A DNA stretch of 64,000 nt from NCBI RefSeq assembly GCF_900187325.1, contig NZ_FZMZ01000006.1, positions 992,001 to 1,056,000 of the forward strand, written 5' to 3'. The DNA is from Virgibacillus ndiopensis. Its GTDB lineage: Bacteria > Bacillota > Bacilli > Bacillales > Amphibacillaceae. Below the pieces are notes generated by a model, which had not been told where the DNA came from, did not search any database, and saw nothing but the letters and a program-made list of their open reading frames with translations. The position numbers and the translations under genes were made by a program. Below are positions 1-9,800 of this stretch, piece by piece (the stretch's first letter is position 1; every line of letters starts with the position of its first letter).

Positions 1-70
1 TATCATGTAGTGTGGCTAACGTAGTATTAAAGTCCTGGTTGATTTACAATCCAATACAAAACAAGAATTC

Positions 71-99
71 TTTACAACAAAAGATTTCATCTATATGAT
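71..99 (+). promoter_or_regulatory. Probable sigma-A promoter of the MtnE-like aminotransferase gene
   Basis: A TTTACA -35 box (71-76) and a TATGAT -10 box (94-99) are separated by exactly 17 bases. This places a start site near 106, just upstream of the ribosome site at 121-127. Seen in sequence; activity is inferred. Confidence 0.55.
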
Positions 100-135
100 A
101 AATAACAATTACTTACATCTAGGGGAGTGGATACG

Positions 136-1308
136 GTGCGGACATTTGAACAATCGGAAATGCTGAAGCGGTTGCCAGAGCAGTTTTTTGCAAAGCTTGC
201 GAAAAAAGCACAACGCTTGGAAGAGCAAGGCTATGACATTATTAATCTTGGTCAGGGTAATCCAGATTTACCGACCCCGGAACATATTGTCAAGGATTTA
301 CAGATTGCAGCAGAGGACCCAGTTAATCATAAATATTCGCCCTTTCAAGGATTTGAATATTTGAAAGGAGCGGTGGCAGAATTTTATGAAAGAGAGTACG
401 ATGTATCCATTAATCCAGATGAAGAAGTTGCCATTTTATTTGGTGCAAAAGCAGGCCTTGTTGAATTAAGCCAGTGTTTACTGAACAAAGGTGACGTGGC
501 ATTATTACCTGATCCAGGTTATCCGGATTATTTGTCTGGAATCGCTATGGCTGAGGCGGAATCAACGTTTATGCCGCTTTTAAAGGAAAATGACTTTTTG
601 CCAGATTATGATGCGGTTCCGACCGATGTGTTGGAAAAGGCAAAGGTAATGTTTTTGAATTACCCTAACAATCCTACGGCAGGAACAGCGTCAAAGCAGT
701 TTTTTGATGAAACAATTGAGCGCGCGAAAAGTCATCATTTTTGTGTCGTTCATGATTTTGCCTATGGGTCACTTGGTTTTGATGGAAAGAAACCGCAAAG
801 CTATCTACAGTCTGCAGGTGCAAAGGATGTTGGTGTAGAGATCTATACACTTTCTAAAACATACAATATGGCTGGCTGGCGAATAGCTTTTGCGGTAGGA
901 AATTCGTCTGTGATAGAGAGTCTCAACCTCATTCAGGATCATCTCCATGTAAGTCTGTTTGGTGCTATTCAGCATGCTGCAGCACATGCGCTAACAGGAG
1001 ATCAGTCTGCGGTTCAGCAGTTACTAGATATATATGAAAAACGGCGTAATTGTTTTATTGCAGCACTTCATCAAATCGGATGGAAAGTAGATGCACCAAA
1101 CGGTACATTTTTCGCTTGGCTAAAAGTCCCAAAGGGTTATACTTCTGAACAATTTGCTGATTTACTGCTGGAAAAAGCAAATGTACTGGTGGCACCGGGA
1201 AATGGTTTCGGAACAACGGGAGAGGGCTATGTTAGAGCGGGTTTACTAGACTCAGAAGAAAATCTGGAGGAAGCAGCACGAAGAATTGGTAAATTGGGAA
1301 TTTGGTAG
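136..1308 (+). CDS. mtnE: MtnE-like PLP-dependent aminotransferase (class I/II)
   Basis: A fold-type I aminotransferase of about 390 residues. In the family MtnE transaminates 4-methylthio-2-oxobutanoate to methionine in methionine salvage. The N-terminus (FEQSEMLKRLPEQFF then INLGQGNPDLPTP) and the cofactor-lysine region SKTYNMAGWR (Lys about 241) closely follow Bacillus MtnE (YkrV). Two GTG starts are possible, at 127 and 136. The one at 136 is preferred because GGGGAG at 122-127 then sits 8 bases upstream, whereas the first GTG overlaps it. No other mtn genes are nearby, so a general branched or aromatic amino acid role is possible. It converges on the amidohydrolase gene and shares its terminator. 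Confidence 0.82.
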   Translation: MRTFEQSEMLKRLPEQFFAKLAKKAQRLEEQGYDIINLGQGNPDLPTPEHIVKDLQIAAEDPVNHKYSPFQGFEYLKGAVAEFYEREYDVSINPDEEVAILFGAKAGLVELSQCLLNKGDVALLPDPGYPDYLSGIAMAEAESTFMPLLKENDFLPDYDAVPTDVLEKAKVMFLNYPNNPTAGTASKQFFDETIERAKSHHFCVVHDFAYGSLGFDGKKPQSYLQSAGAKDVGVEIYTLSKTYNMAGWRIAFAVGNSSVIESLNLIQDHLHVSLFGAIQHAAAHALTGDQSAVQQLLDIYEKRRNCFIAALHQIGWKVDAPNGTFFAWLKVPKGYTSEQFADLLLEKANVLVAPGNGFGTTGEGYVRAGLLDSEENLEEAARRIGKLGIW

Positions 1309-1331
1309 GTTACATGTTTTTGCAAAAGGGA

Positions 1332-1371
1332 GGGAGAACTACCAATATTAGTGGTTCTCCCTTTTCTTTTT
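1332..1371. terminator. Bidirectional terminator between convergent genes
   Basis: An 11-bp stem (GGGAGAACTAC at 1332-1342 pairing with 1351-1361, two G-T pairs at most) with an 8-base loop is followed by TTTTCTTTTT. An A-rich run on the other side lets it serve the minus-strand amidohydrolase too. Confidence 0.8.
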
Positions 1372-2491
1372 AAACTTCCTCACCATTAATAAATACGCTC
1401 TCAACTTTATTTCTAAGGTCAAACGGATTGCCATTCCATATTACAAAATCAGCATCTTTGCCTGACTCGATTGATCCAACTTGGTCTTCTACACCAATAT
1501 GTTTTGCTGCATCAAGGGTGATAGTCTGTAACGCTTGTTGTTCTGTTATCCCGTTTTTGATAGCATGAATGGCACTTGTTACCAAATATTCAATACCTAC
1601 AACGGGATGATCGGTCGTGATCGAACACGGCACTCCAGCGTCCAATAACGTCTTTATGGTTGTCCAACCTTTATCCTTCAGCTCTACTTTTGAGCGTGTA
1701 GACATTGTCGGACCAAATGAAACCCTTACGTCATGTTTGGCAATATAATCAGCGATGTGGTGCCCCTCTGTACAATGTTCAATTGTCACGTTAATGTCAA
1801 ATTCACGTTTGATGCGTAGCACTGTTAAAATATCATCTGCTCGGTGGGCATGGACTCGTAATGGAATTTCTTTTTTCAAAACTTTTGCTAGATTTTCCAG
1901 ATCCAATTTTCTTTCAGTGCCCACAGCGTTTATGTAGTTTTGGGCTTCAATCAGTTTTTCTCTTAATCTAGCAGCAACTCCCATCCTTGTAACAGGCATT
2001 TTTCCTTTTTCTCCATGAAAGCGTTTTGGATTTTCTCCAGTTGCAGCTTTCATTCCTGAGGGAGATTTTAATACCATTTCGTCAACAATTTTCCCTGCTG
2101 TTTTTAACACTATCATTTCTCCACCAATGACATTTGCACTTCCAGGCATTACTTGAACAGTTGTTACTCCAGCCCTGCGTGCATCTTCAAATCCCATTTC
2201 CATTGGGTTAATCCCATCTATTGCTCGTATTTGTGGTGTAACCGGGTCACTTGTTTCATTAAAGTCGCTTCCTTCTTTTCCTACTCCTTCCTCGGAGACA
2301 CCAAGATGTGTATGAACATCAATTAATCCAGGGGTGACAATTTTACCTTTTGCATCAATCACGTTATACCTTTCCGGTAGATCTCTATTGGTTGTGACGG
2401 ATGTAAACTTTCCATCTTTAACTAAAATAACTTGATCTTCCAAGATGTTTCCTTTTCCGTCGTAAATAGTCGAATTTTTTATTGCTAACAC
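1370..2491 (-). CDS. Metal-dependent amidohydrolase (imidazolonepropionase-like, M38 superfamily)
   Basis: A TIM-barrel amidohydrolase of about 373 residues. An N-terminal beta-sandwich segment leads into VTPGLIDVHTHLG, whose His60 and His62 are the first two metal ligands. Later HAHRADD, IEHCTEGH and TTDHP supply the remaining His and Asp ligands. The start is taken as GTG at 2491 because GGAGGT lies 6 bases upstream; an upstream in-frame ATG at 2542 would add 17 hydrophobic residues with no ribosome site. The substrate is unknown. Related proteins are annotated as imidazolonepropionase-like or as dipeptidase-like enzymes, and the neighbouring Lrp regulator and dpp operon favour a peptide or amino-acid-derived amide. 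It is divergent from the Lrp gene. Confidence 0.8.
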   Translation of the reverse strand: MLAIKNSTIYDGKGNILEDQVILVKDGKFTSVTTNRDLPERYNVIDAKGKIVTPGLIDVHTHLGVSEEGVGKEGSDFNETSDPVTPQIRAIDGINPMEMGFEDARRAGVTTVQVMPGSANVIGGEMIVLKTAGKIVDEMVLKSPSGMKAATGENPKRFHGEKGKMPVTRMGVAARLREKLIEAQNYINAVGTERKLDLENLAKVLKKEIPLRVHAHRADDILTVLRIKREFDINVTIEHCTEGHHIADYIAKHDVRVSFGPTMSTRSKVELKDKGWTTIKTLLDAGVPCSITTDHPVVGIEYLVTSAIHAIKNGITEQQALQTITLDAAKHIGVEDQVGSIESGKDADFVIWNGNPFDLRNKVESVFINGEEV

Positions 2492-2682
2492 GACAAAACC
2501 TCCTAAATTTTTTAAAAAAGTAATTGATTTCTGAAAATACATACTATATAATTACCTCTAACGTTCTTCCTTTTTTAGATAATAGAATATATTTTTAATA
2601 TTGTAAAGTAGTCTTAAAAATTGTAATAGTACCTAATTTGTCCAAGGTAAGGACTTTAGAAGTCGGAAAGCGGGTAGTATAT

Positions 2683-3132
2683 ATGAACTATAAAATTGAT
2701 GAACTTGATCGTGGGATTATTAAGCTTTTATCAAACGATGGGAGGATGTCTTTTACAGAATTAGCTACGCGTTTAAGTGTTACGGAAAAGACAGTCCGTT
2801 TACGTTATAAAAGCTTGCTGGATAAAGAAATTCTCGAAGTAGTTGGGGTTGTCAATCCAATTGCTTTGGGTCTGAAAGCAGGAGCGATTATCCAATTAAA
2901 AGTAAAAGCTAAGGGAATCTCTACTGTAGTTGAGGAACTAAAGAAGGTTAAGCTAATACGCTATATTACATTAACATCGGGGGATTATCCCATACTTGTA
3001 CAAATTACAGTAGAAGATCAGGATCAGATTACAAAGGTGTTGCGTGACATCAATCAAATTGACGAAGTTACGGATGTTAATACGATTGTACAACTGGAAG
3101 TTTATAGAAATACATTTGACTATATGTTGTAA
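2683..3132 (+). CDS. Lrp/AsnC-family transcriptional regulator
   Basis: A 149-residue regulator of standard Lrp length. The N-terminal winged helix-turn-helix (about residues 1-60; LDRGIIKLLSNDGRMSFTELA then VTEKTVRLR) is followed by a RAM/ACT-type ligand domain with SGDYPILVQI. ATG at 2683 is chosen because Lrp proteins start just before the helix I read here; a TTG at 2638 would add an unsupported tail. It stands 70 bases before dppA on the same strand and divergent from the amidohydrolase. A role in amino-acid-responsive control of one or both neighbours is likely but inferred. Confidence 0.87.
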   Translation: MNYKIDELDRGIIKLLSNDGRMSFTELATRLSVTEKTVRLRYKSLLDKEILEVVGVVNPIALGLKAGAIIQLKVKAKGISTVVEELKKVKLIRYITLTSGDYPILVQITVEDQDQITKVLRDINQIDEVTDVNTIVQLEVYRNTFDYML

Positions 3133-3153
3133 CTGGAGTATATGGATCAAATA

Positions 3154-3168
3154 GTTTTTAGTAAAAAC
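3154..3168. promoter_or_regulatory. Palindrome upstream of dppA, candidate operator
   Basis: Seven-base arms GTTTTTA and TAAAAAC flank a single G between the Lrp gene and dppA. It fits an Lrp-type or other operator. It does not match the CodY consensus well. Confidence 0.35.
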
Positions 3169-3202
3169 AACATTACATAAAAATACACAGGAGTGAATAA
3201 AA

Positions 3203-4051
3203 ATGAAAATCTTTATTTCGGCTGATATGGAAGGAATTTCAGGAGTAGCAACCAATCAACAACTAAAGACTCCCCATGAATACCAACGTTTTCGTAAATT
3301 AATGACTGCTGATGTGAATGCAGCGATTGATGGTGCATTTAAAGGAGGGGCAACAGAAGTGGTTGTAGCGGATGGACATGGAAATATGTCTAATATTTTA
3401 ATAGAAGATTTAGAGCCGCGTGCAAGACTCGTTTCCGGAAGTAACCGTGTGATGTGTCAATTAGAAGGATTGGATGATTCTTTCGATGGAATTATGTTTG
3501 TCGGACATCATGGTCGTGAGGGTGGATCAGATGTAACAGTCATTAGTCATACATTAGCAGGCGTTTGTGTGAATGAGATGAAAGTTAACGGAAAAATCGT
3601 TGGTGAAACAGAGCTTAACACTTATGTTGCAGGTGCTTTTGGGGTTCCACCACTATTCATTAGTGGGGATGATGCCTATGTAAAAGAAGTGCAAGAAACA
3701 TTGCCGAATGTCGAAGCCGCTGTTACCAAACGGGCAGTAGATCGCTTTGCTGCAGAATTGCTGCATCCTGAAACAGCTCAAAACGCAATACGTCAAAAAG
3801 CGGAAAGTGCGATCAAAAAGGCGAAAGAACAGAAGGCAGTAACATTAACTGGGGCAATTACATTTGAACTGGAATTCAAAGGGCCACAACAGGCTAAAAT
3901 GACAACAACGCTCCCAACTGTTGAGTTAATAGGTCCAAAAAAAATCCGCTTTTCATGTACTGACATTGTTACGGCATACAAACACATGTGGGCATGTGTC
4001 ATTATTGCCATGACTGCAACAAATGGAGTTTTAGGTAATGTTAATGCATAA
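3203..4051 (+). CDS. dppA: D-aminopeptidase DppA, M55 metallopeptidase
   Basis: A 282-residue M55 peptidase, close to B. subtilis DppA, a zinc enzyme that releases D-amino acids from short D-peptides such as D-Ala-D-Ala. The hallmark ADMEG motif (Asp8, Glu10), then ADGHGN and FVGHHGREG, supply the zinc site. An ATG with an AGGAGTG site is well placed. As in B. subtilis it is the first gene of a dipeptide transporter operon; the permease gene starts 36 bases later. This suggests import and hydrolysis of wall-derived peptides, an inference from context. Confidence 0.92.
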   Translation: MKIFISADMEGISGVATNQQLKTPHEYQRFRKLMTADVNAAIDGAFKGGATEVVVADGHGNMSNILIEDLEPRARLVSGSNRVMCQLEGLDDSFDGIMFVGHHGREGGSDVTVISHTLAGVCVNEMKVNGKIVGETELNTYVAGAFGVPPLFISGDDAYVKEVQETLPNVEAAVTKRAVDRFAAELLHPETAQNAIRQKAESAIKKAKEQKAVTLTGAITFELEFKGPQQAKMTTTLPTVELIGPKKIRFSCTDIVTAYKHMWACVIIAMTATNGVLGNVNA

Positions 4052-4087
4052 AACAATAGATAAATGATAATGGGGGTGCTATAAGCT

Positions 4088-5014
4088 ATGTATATTGTAA
4101 AACGTTTTTTTACGATGCTACTCACGATATGGGTGATTGCTTCCTTAACGTTTGTCATTATGAAGTTTATTCCAGGTGATCCATTTGCATCTGATGCAGA
4201 TGTTCTTCCTGAAGAGGTTGTTGAGAACATGCGAGCGAAATACAACCTTGATGAACCAATTCCTATTCAGTATGTGCTCTATATTAAGAATCTAGTGATG
4301 TTCGATTTGGGTCCATCGATTGAATCAGAGACTCGTACCGTAAATGACATTATCTCATCGGGTTTTCCTGCTTCTGCAACACTGGGACTTCAATCGTTGC
4401 TTATCGCTATCATATTTGGCTTATTACTGGGGATCATCGCAGCATTGTACCATAATCGATTCTTAGATTATGTCTCGATGGTAATAGCCATTGTTGGTAT
4501 ATCTGTACCGAGCTTTATCTTAGCTCCATTACTAATCAATTACTTTTCGGTTAAATGGGGAATGCTTCCAGTTGCCTCGTGGGGATCATTTCAACATTCC
4601 ATCCTACCAACGTTAGCACTGGCAACTACACCTTTGGCTGTTGTTGCTCGGTTTATGCGTTCGAGTATGCTGGAGGTTATGAATCAGAACTATATTAAAA
4701 CAGCGGATGCAAAAGGTCTATCGTCGTTTAAAATTGTTCTCAAACATGGAATTCGGAATGCGATATTACCTGTCGTATCCTTTATCGGACCACTATTTGT
4801 ATCATTAATAACTGGTACATTCGTTATTGAAAAAATATTTGCTATACCAGGTATCGGTAAATATTTTGTTGATAGTATTTTTAATCGTGATTATCCAGTA
4901 ATTATGGGAACAACTGTATTCTTTAGCGTAATTTTAGTTTTTACATTGTTTTTAATCGATATTTCCTATCGATTCATTGATCCAAGAATTAAGTTGACTA
5001 GTAAGGGGGATTGA
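4088..5014 (+). CDS. dppB: Dipeptide ABC transporter permease DppB
   Basis: A 308-residue inner-membrane permease of the Dpp/Opp family, with a first membrane segment at residues 7-28, the conserved FIPGDPF loop after it, and an EAA-type cytoplasmic motif around TADAKGLSSFKIVLKHGIRNA, which contacts the ATPases. It ends with the typical DPRIKL tail. The stop overlaps the TTG-ATC-ATG stretch at the head of dppC, so the two are [15 protein letters not shown] linked. It pairs with DppC as the membrane channel. Confidence 0.93.
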   Translation: MYIVKRFFTMLLTIWVIASLTFVIMKFIPGDPFASDADVLPEEVVENMRAKYNLDEPIPIQYVLYIKNLVMFDLGPSIESETRTVNDIISSGFPASATLGLQSLLIAIIFGLLLGIIAALYHNRFLDYVSMVIAIVGISVPSFILAPLLINYFSVKWGMLPVASWGSFQHSILPTLALATTPLAVVARFMRSSMLEVMNQNYIKTADAKGLSSFKIVLKHGIRNAILPVVSFIGPLFVSLITGTFVIEKIFAIPGIGKYFVDSIFNRDYPVIMGTTVFFSVILVFTLFLIDISYRFIDPRIKLTSKGD

Positions 5015-5016
5015 TC

Positions 5017-5958
5017 ATGGGAAAGCAATTGGATAGTTCATTGTTTCGATCGGTAGATACAGCAAAAATACAAACAGATTCGATTCAGCGTCCAAGCTTA
5101 AGCGTTTGGAAAGATACATTGTTAAGTATCCTTAAAAATAAATTAGCTGTGCTGGGATTATTGCTTCTTTTGATTATTATTTTCTTCGGAATAGTTGGTC
5201 CATCTATGGTTTCATACAGTGCATCTGAACAAGATTTAACCGGCGCAAATCTAGCCCCATCTAGTGAGCATCTGTTTGGAACGGATGATTTGGGTCGTGA
5301 TATGTGGTCCAGAACATGGCAAGGTGCAAGGGTTTCGTTAACAATCGGTTTTTTTGCAGCGTTAATTGATCTTGTTATTGGTGTGATTGTTGGCGGTGTA
5401 TCCGGTTATATGGCTGGTAGAGGAAAGGTAGGAGACCGCATTGACAATATATTAATGCGCATAGTAGAGATTTTATACGGAATCCCTTACCTCCTCGTAG
5501 TTATTCTGTTAATGGTAATTATGGAACCAGGTGTATTGACAATCATCATTGCATTATCTGTTACAGGCTGGGTAGGAATGGCACGTATCATTCGTGGACA
5601 GGTTCTGCAATTGAAGGAACAGGAATATGTAATGGCCGCTGAAAAGCTAGGAACGTCACATGCAAAAATAATTTTTAGGCATCTACTACCTAATACAATT
5701 GGAATCATTATTGTTAATTTAACATTTACCATTCCAACAGCAATTTTTGCTGAAGCGTTTTTAAGTTTCTTAGGTCTTGGTGTGCAAGCTCCATTTGCTA
5801 GCTGGGGCACAATGGCGAACGATGCATTAGGCGTTATATTAAGTGGACAATGGTGGAGACTATTTTTCCCGGCCTTTATGATCTCGCTAACCATGTTTGC
5901 TTTCAATGTGTTTGGTGACGGATTACAGGATGCGCTTGATCCACAAGCCCGTAATTAG
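5017..5958 (+). CDS. dppC: Dipeptide ABC transporter permease DppC
   Basis: A 313-residue permease with the DppC layout: a cytoplasmic N-tail of about 40 residues, a first membrane helix (LAVLGLLLLLIIIFFGIVG), the periplasm-side motif HLFGTDDLGRDMWSR, and an EAA loop (AAEKLGTSHAKIIFRHLLPN). It ends in DALDPQARN. ATG at 5017 is preferred over TTG at 5011 because GGGGG at 5005-5009 is then 7 bases away. It is 12 bases upstream of dppD. Confidence 0.92.
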   Translation: MGKQLDSSLFRSVDTAKIQTDSIQRPSLSVWKDTLLSILKNKLAVLGLLLLLIIIFFGIVGPSMVSYSASEQDLTGANLAPSSEHLFGTDDLGRDMWSRTWQGARVSLTIGFFAALIDLVIGVIVGGVSGYMAGRGKVGDRIDNILMRIVEILYGIPYLLVVILLMVIMEPGVLTIIIALSVTGWVGMARIIRGQVLQLKEQEYVMAAEKLGTSHAKIIFRHLLPNTIGIIIVNLTFTIPTAIFAEAFLSFLGLGVQAPFASWGTMANDALGVILSGQWWRLFFPAFMISLTMFAFNVFGDGLQDALDPQARN

Positions 5959-5970
5959 GAGGTAGACAAT

Positions 5971-6987
5971 ATGAGTCATTTATTAAAAGTTAACAATTTG
6001 AAAATAAATTTTAAAACGTATGGCGGGGAAGTAAAAGCTGTTAGGGATGTTTCCTTTCACGTTGATAAGGGAGAAGTTTTAGCGATTGTTGGTGAAAGTG
6101 GAAGTGGTAAAAGTGTTACTGTGCAATCGATTATGGGACTTATCCCAACCCCACCCGGCATTATTAAAGGTGGTAGTATCCAATTTCAAGGAAAAGAACT
6201 GTTAAAACAGCCTAAAAAGGAATTACGGAAAATTAAAGGTTCTAAGATTGGTATGATTTTCCAAGATCCAATGACATCATTGAATCCTACGATGCGGGTC
6301 GGAAAGCAAATCGAAGAAGGATTAATCATTCATCAACATGCGTCAAAAGCTGAAGCAAAAAAGCGGGCGATTGAAATGATTAAGCTTGTAGGTATTCCCA
6401 ATCCTGAAGAACGATACAATCAATATCCACATGAGTATAGTGGTGGGATGCGGCAACGGGCCATGATTGCCATCGCGCTTGCTTGTAATCCAGAACTGTT
6501 AATTGCTGATGAGCCGACAACTGCATTAGATGTAACCATTCAGGCACAAGTGCTGGAGTTGATGAAACAAATACAGGAAGAAACGAAAACATCAATAATC
6601 TTAATAACGCATGATCTTGGTGTGGTAGCTGAAACAGCCAAACGGGTTATCGTGATGTATGGCGGAATGATGGTAGAGAGTGGAACAGTTTTTGATATAT
6701 TCGAAAATCCAAAACATCCATATACATGGGGATTATTAAATTCGATTCCAAACATTGATGAAGAAGAGAAAAAACAACTAGAACCAATTGATGGGTCACC
6801 ACCAGATCTTTTTGCACCTCCAAAAGGTTGTCCGTTTGCACCACGATGCAAATATGCGATGGAGGTTTGTATAGAAGAAATGCCGGGAGAATATGAAATC
6901 GATGGTGGACATGTCGCCAAGTGCTGGCTGAATGATCCGCGGGCACCAAAGGTAGAAGAACCGGTTGCACTTGGGAGGGAAGAATAG
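5971..6987 (+). CDS. dppD: Dipeptide ABC transporter ATPase DppD
   Basis: A 338-residue ATPase with Walker [10 protein letters not shown]-loop [10 protein letters not shown], signature YSGGMRQR, Walker B LLIADEP and a switch His in THD. The C-terminal oligopeptide-type extension keeps four cysteines in [15 protein letters not shown] and later AKCWL. In related DppD proteins such cysteines bind an iron-sulfur cluster. A GGAGGT site precedes its ATG. The stop overlaps the GTG of dppF by one base. Confidence 0.93.
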   Translation: MSHLLKVNNLKINFKTYGGEVKAVRDVSFHVDKGEVLAIVGESGSGKSVTVQSIMGLIPTPPGIIKGGSIQFQGKELLKQPKKELRKIKGSKIGMIFQDPMTSLNPTMRVGKQIEEGLIIHQHASKAEAKKRAIEMIKLVGIPNPEERYNQYPHEYSGGMRQRAMIAIALACNPELLIADEPTTALDVTIQAQVLELMKQIQEETKTSIILITHDLGVVAETAKRVIVMYGGMMVESGTVFDIFENPKHPYTWGLLNSIPNIDEEEKKQLEPIDGSPPDLFAPPKGCPFAPRCKYAMEVCIEEMPGEYEIDGGHVAKCWLNDPRAPKVEEPVALGREE

Positions 6988-7937
6988 TGACAGAACAGCT
7001 TGTCGAAATCCAAGCATTAAAAAAGTACTTTCCAATTAAAAAAGGTCTTGAAGTTAAGTCTGTTGATGACATATCTTTTATGGTGAAAAAAGGGGAAACA
7101 TTTGGATTGGTTGGTGAAAGTGGAAGCGGAAAATCTACGTTAGGGAAAACACTTGTAGGTCTACAGCAACCTACCGAAGGAACTATCATCTACAATGGTC
7201 AAAATGTAACGCAATTTAATAAAGAGATGAAAAGAAAAGTAAACAAAGAAATGCAAATTATTTTCCAGGATCCACATGCATCGCTTAATCCTAGAATGCG
7301 GGTAGGAGATATAATTGCAGAAGGATTGGATGCATACAAACTTCTAAAAGGAAAAGAGCGTACCAATCGAATTTATCAATTGCTAGAACGTGTCGGGTTA
7401 CGTCCAGAACATGCAAAACGGTATCCACATGAATTTAGTGGTGGCCAAAGACAGCGAATTGGTATTGCAAGAGCATTAGCGGTTGAACCGAAATTTATTG
7501 TTGCTGATGAACCAATTTCAGCATTAGATGTTTCTATCCAGGCACAGGTAATTAATTTAATGGAAGATCTAAAAGAATCTGAAGGCTTAACGTATCTTTT
7601 TATTGCCCATGATCTAGGCATGGTAAAACATATTAGTGATCGTATTGGTGTGATGTACTTAGGGAAAATGATGGAACTTAGCAACAGCAATGATATGTTT
7701 GATCGTCCATTGCATCCGTATACAAAGGCATTACTATCTGCAATACCACAGGCAAATCCACGTGCTGCAAAAAGGAATCGGATCGTTCTTGCTGGTGATC
7801 CACCAAGCCCGACAAATCCCCCTAGCGGCTGTCGTTTTCGTACAAGGTGCCCACTTGCAATGGAGATTTGTTCACAGCAGGAGCCACAATGGAAAGAAGT
7901 AGAAGCGGAGCATTGGACTGCTTGCCATTTATATTAA
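6987..7937 (+). CDS. dppF: Dipeptide ABC transporter ATPase DppF
   Basis: A 316-residue partner ATPase with Walker [23 protein letters not shown], signature FSGGQRQR and Walker B IVADEP, ending in an oligopeptide-type C-terminal extension (GCRFRTRCPLAMEIC, TACHLY). GTG start behind GGGAGGGAAG. It should form a heterodimer with DppD. The binding-protein gene follows after 76 bases. Confidence 0.92.
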   Translation: MTEQLVEIQALKKYFPIKKGLEVKSVDDISFMVKKGETFGLVGESGSGKSTLGKTLVGLQQPTEGTIIYNGQNVTQFNKEMKRKVNKEMQIIFQDPHASLNPRMRVGDIIAEGLDAYKLLKGKERTNRIYQLLERVGLRPEHAKRYPHEFSGGQRQRIGIARALAVEPKFIVADEPISALDVSIQAQVINLMEDLKESEGLTYLFIAHDLGMVKHISDRIGVMYLGKMMELSNSNDMFDRPLHPYTKALLSAIPQANPRAAKRNRIVLAGDPPSPTNPPSGCRFRTRCPLAMEICSQQEPQWKEVEAEHWTACHLY

Positions 7938-8013
7938 CTATAGGAGGTGAACTAGCTGTCAAGACCTTTTATGTATTTGCTTTTATTTAAAAATAATAGG
8001 GAGTGAAGGGAAA

Positions 8014-9645
8014 ATGAAAAAAGGCTTGCTAGCGTTAGTAATGTTACTGACAATCTCAACTGTTCTAGCTGGGTGTTACGGCGGAGGAGGAGATGAAGAG
8101 GCCACAACAGACAGTAAGGATAGTGATGAAGTAAAACAGGAAATGGTCGTTAATGCCATGACAGAGCCACCTGCAATTGATCCGGCATTAGCAACTGACA
8201 CGACATCTGGCTGGATTTTAGACCATATTTTTGAAGGACTTTACACACGTGACAAAGAAGGGAATCCAGTTCTAGGAGTAGCGAAAGATGTAAAGGTATC
8301 TGAAGATGGAAAAACGTACACGTTTACACTGCGGGAAGATGCAAAATGGTCTGATGGCTCACAGGTAACTGCAGAAGACTTTGAATATGCTTGGAAGCGT
8401 GTATTAGACCCTGAAACAGGAAGTGCTTTTGCTTTTTATATGTACTATATTAAAGGTGCCGAAGCGTATAACAAAGGAAATGGTTCAGTTGAAGATGTTG
8501 GTATCAATGCCGTAGATGATACTACATTTGAGGTACAGTTGAATTCACCATTAGGATATTTTGATAGTTTACTAACTTTATGGACATTCTACCCAGTACA
8601 AAAAGATGCTGTGGAAGCAAATGAAAATTGGTCAGCAGAAGCTGATACTTTTGTAAGTAACGGACCATTTAAAATGTCTGAATGGAAACACGACAGTTAT
8701 GTTGTTATTGAAAAAAACGATGAGTATTATGATAAAGATGTAGTGAATTTAGAAAAAGTCACATTTGAATTAGTAAACCAGGCAACAACATACTACCAAA
8801 TGTTTAAAACAGGTGAATTAGATCTTGTTATGACTTTACCTACTGATGTTATTGCGACAGAGAGGGAAAATCCAGAATATAAAGAGGTCCCTTATTATGG
8901 AACATATATGTATATGTTTAATGTAGATAAAGAACCGTTTACCAATAAAAAAGTACGTAAAGCGTTTGCTATGGCAATTGATCGTGAATCACTAACGAAA
9001 AATGTGACATTAGGAGGAGAAACACCAGCATATGCGATGGTGCCACCTGGAGCAAACACTCCAAATGGGGATTTCCGTGAAAACGGTGGTCCACAATTTG
9101 AAGAAAATGCAGAAGAAGCTAAGAAACTACTAAAAGAGGGTATGGAAGAAGAAGGCTGGGATGAGTTACCAGAAGTTACATTAATGTATAATACATCGGA
9201 AAACCATAAAAAAGTAGCTGAAGCTGTACAAGAAATGTTTAAAGAAAATTTAGGTGTGAATATCAAATTAGGCAACCAGGAATGGGGAACCTACTTAGAA
9301 ACAACGAAACAACACAATTTCCAAATGGCCCGTATGGGATGGATCGGTATCTTCCTTGATCCCGTTGTAAACCTTGACTACTACTTGGGTGATAGTCCAA
9401 ATAACCGTACAGGTTGGGTGAATGAAGAATTTGATTCAATCATGGCAAAATCTAAAGTAGAACAAGACCAGGAAAAACGTTATGAGATGCTCCATCAAGC
9501 AGAAAAGATTTTGCTGGATGACATGCCGTTTATGCCAGTATATTTCTATAAAAATAATTATTTGGTAAATACACAATTCAAAGATATTGTCTATTACGTA
9601 AACCGTTATCCAAATCTAAAATGGGCATCGAAAACTGCTGAATAA
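8014..9645 (+). CDS. dppE: Peptide-binding lipoprotein DppE (SBP family 5)
   Basis: A 543-residue extracellular solute-binding protein. A signal sequence ends in the lipobox LAGC, so it is lipid-anchored outside the membrane, followed by a Gly/acid-rich linker. Family 5 hallmarks are LREDAKWSDGSQVTAEDF and FNVDKEPFTNKKVRKAFAMAIDR. It delivers di- or oligopeptides to DppBCDF. The order with the binding protein last resembles B. subtilis dppABCDE. A strong terminator follows. Confidence 0.93.
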   Translation: MKKGLLALVMLLTISTVLAGCYGGGGDEEATTDSKDSDEVKQEMVVNAMTEPPAIDPALATDTTSGWILDHIFEGLYTRDKEGNPVLGVAKDVKVSEDGKTYTFTLREDAKWSDGSQVTAEDFEYAWKRVLDPETGSAFAFYMYYIKGAEAYNKGNGSVEDVGINAVDDTTFEVQLNSPLGYFDSLLTLWTFYPVQKDAVEANENWSAEADTFVSNGPFKMSEWKHDSYVVIEKNDEYYDKDVVNLEKVTFELVNQATTYYQMFKTGELDLVMTLPTDVIATERENPEYKEVPYYGTYMYMFNVDKEPFTNKKVRKAFAMAIDRESLTKNVTLGGETPAYAMVPPGANTPNGDFRENGGPQFEENAEEAKKLLKEGMEEEGWDELPEVTLMYNTSENHKKVAEAVQEMFKENLGVNIKLGNQEWGTYLETTKQHNFQMARMGWIGIFLDPVVNLDYYLGDSPNNRTGWVNEEFDSIMAKSKVEQDQEKRYEMLHQAEKILLDDMPFMPVYFYKNNYLVNTQFKDIVYYVNRYPNLKWASKTAE

Positions 9646-9672
9646 GTTATTTAGACATGTATAGTTCTATGT

Positions 9673-9737
9673 GATAAAGTCCCTTTCCAATCATTTGCAA
9701 TTTGCACGTTGGATTTACAAGGGGCTTTATCTCTTTT
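9673..9737 (+). terminator. Terminator of the dpp operon
   Basis: A 13-bp stem (GATAAAGTCCCTT at 9673-9685 pairing with 9719-9731, one G-T pair) encloses a smaller TCCAA/TTGGA hairpin and is followed by TCTTTT. Confidence 0.7.
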
Positions 9738-9800
9738 AACTAGGCTATTTTCAAAAGATTGTAGTTTTGTATTATACCAAAGACATTAGACTGCCGTTCC

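Noticed and set aside
6540-7189. Long minus-strand frames opposite dppD and dppF
   Set aside because: Shadows of conserved plus-strand genes; no domain match.
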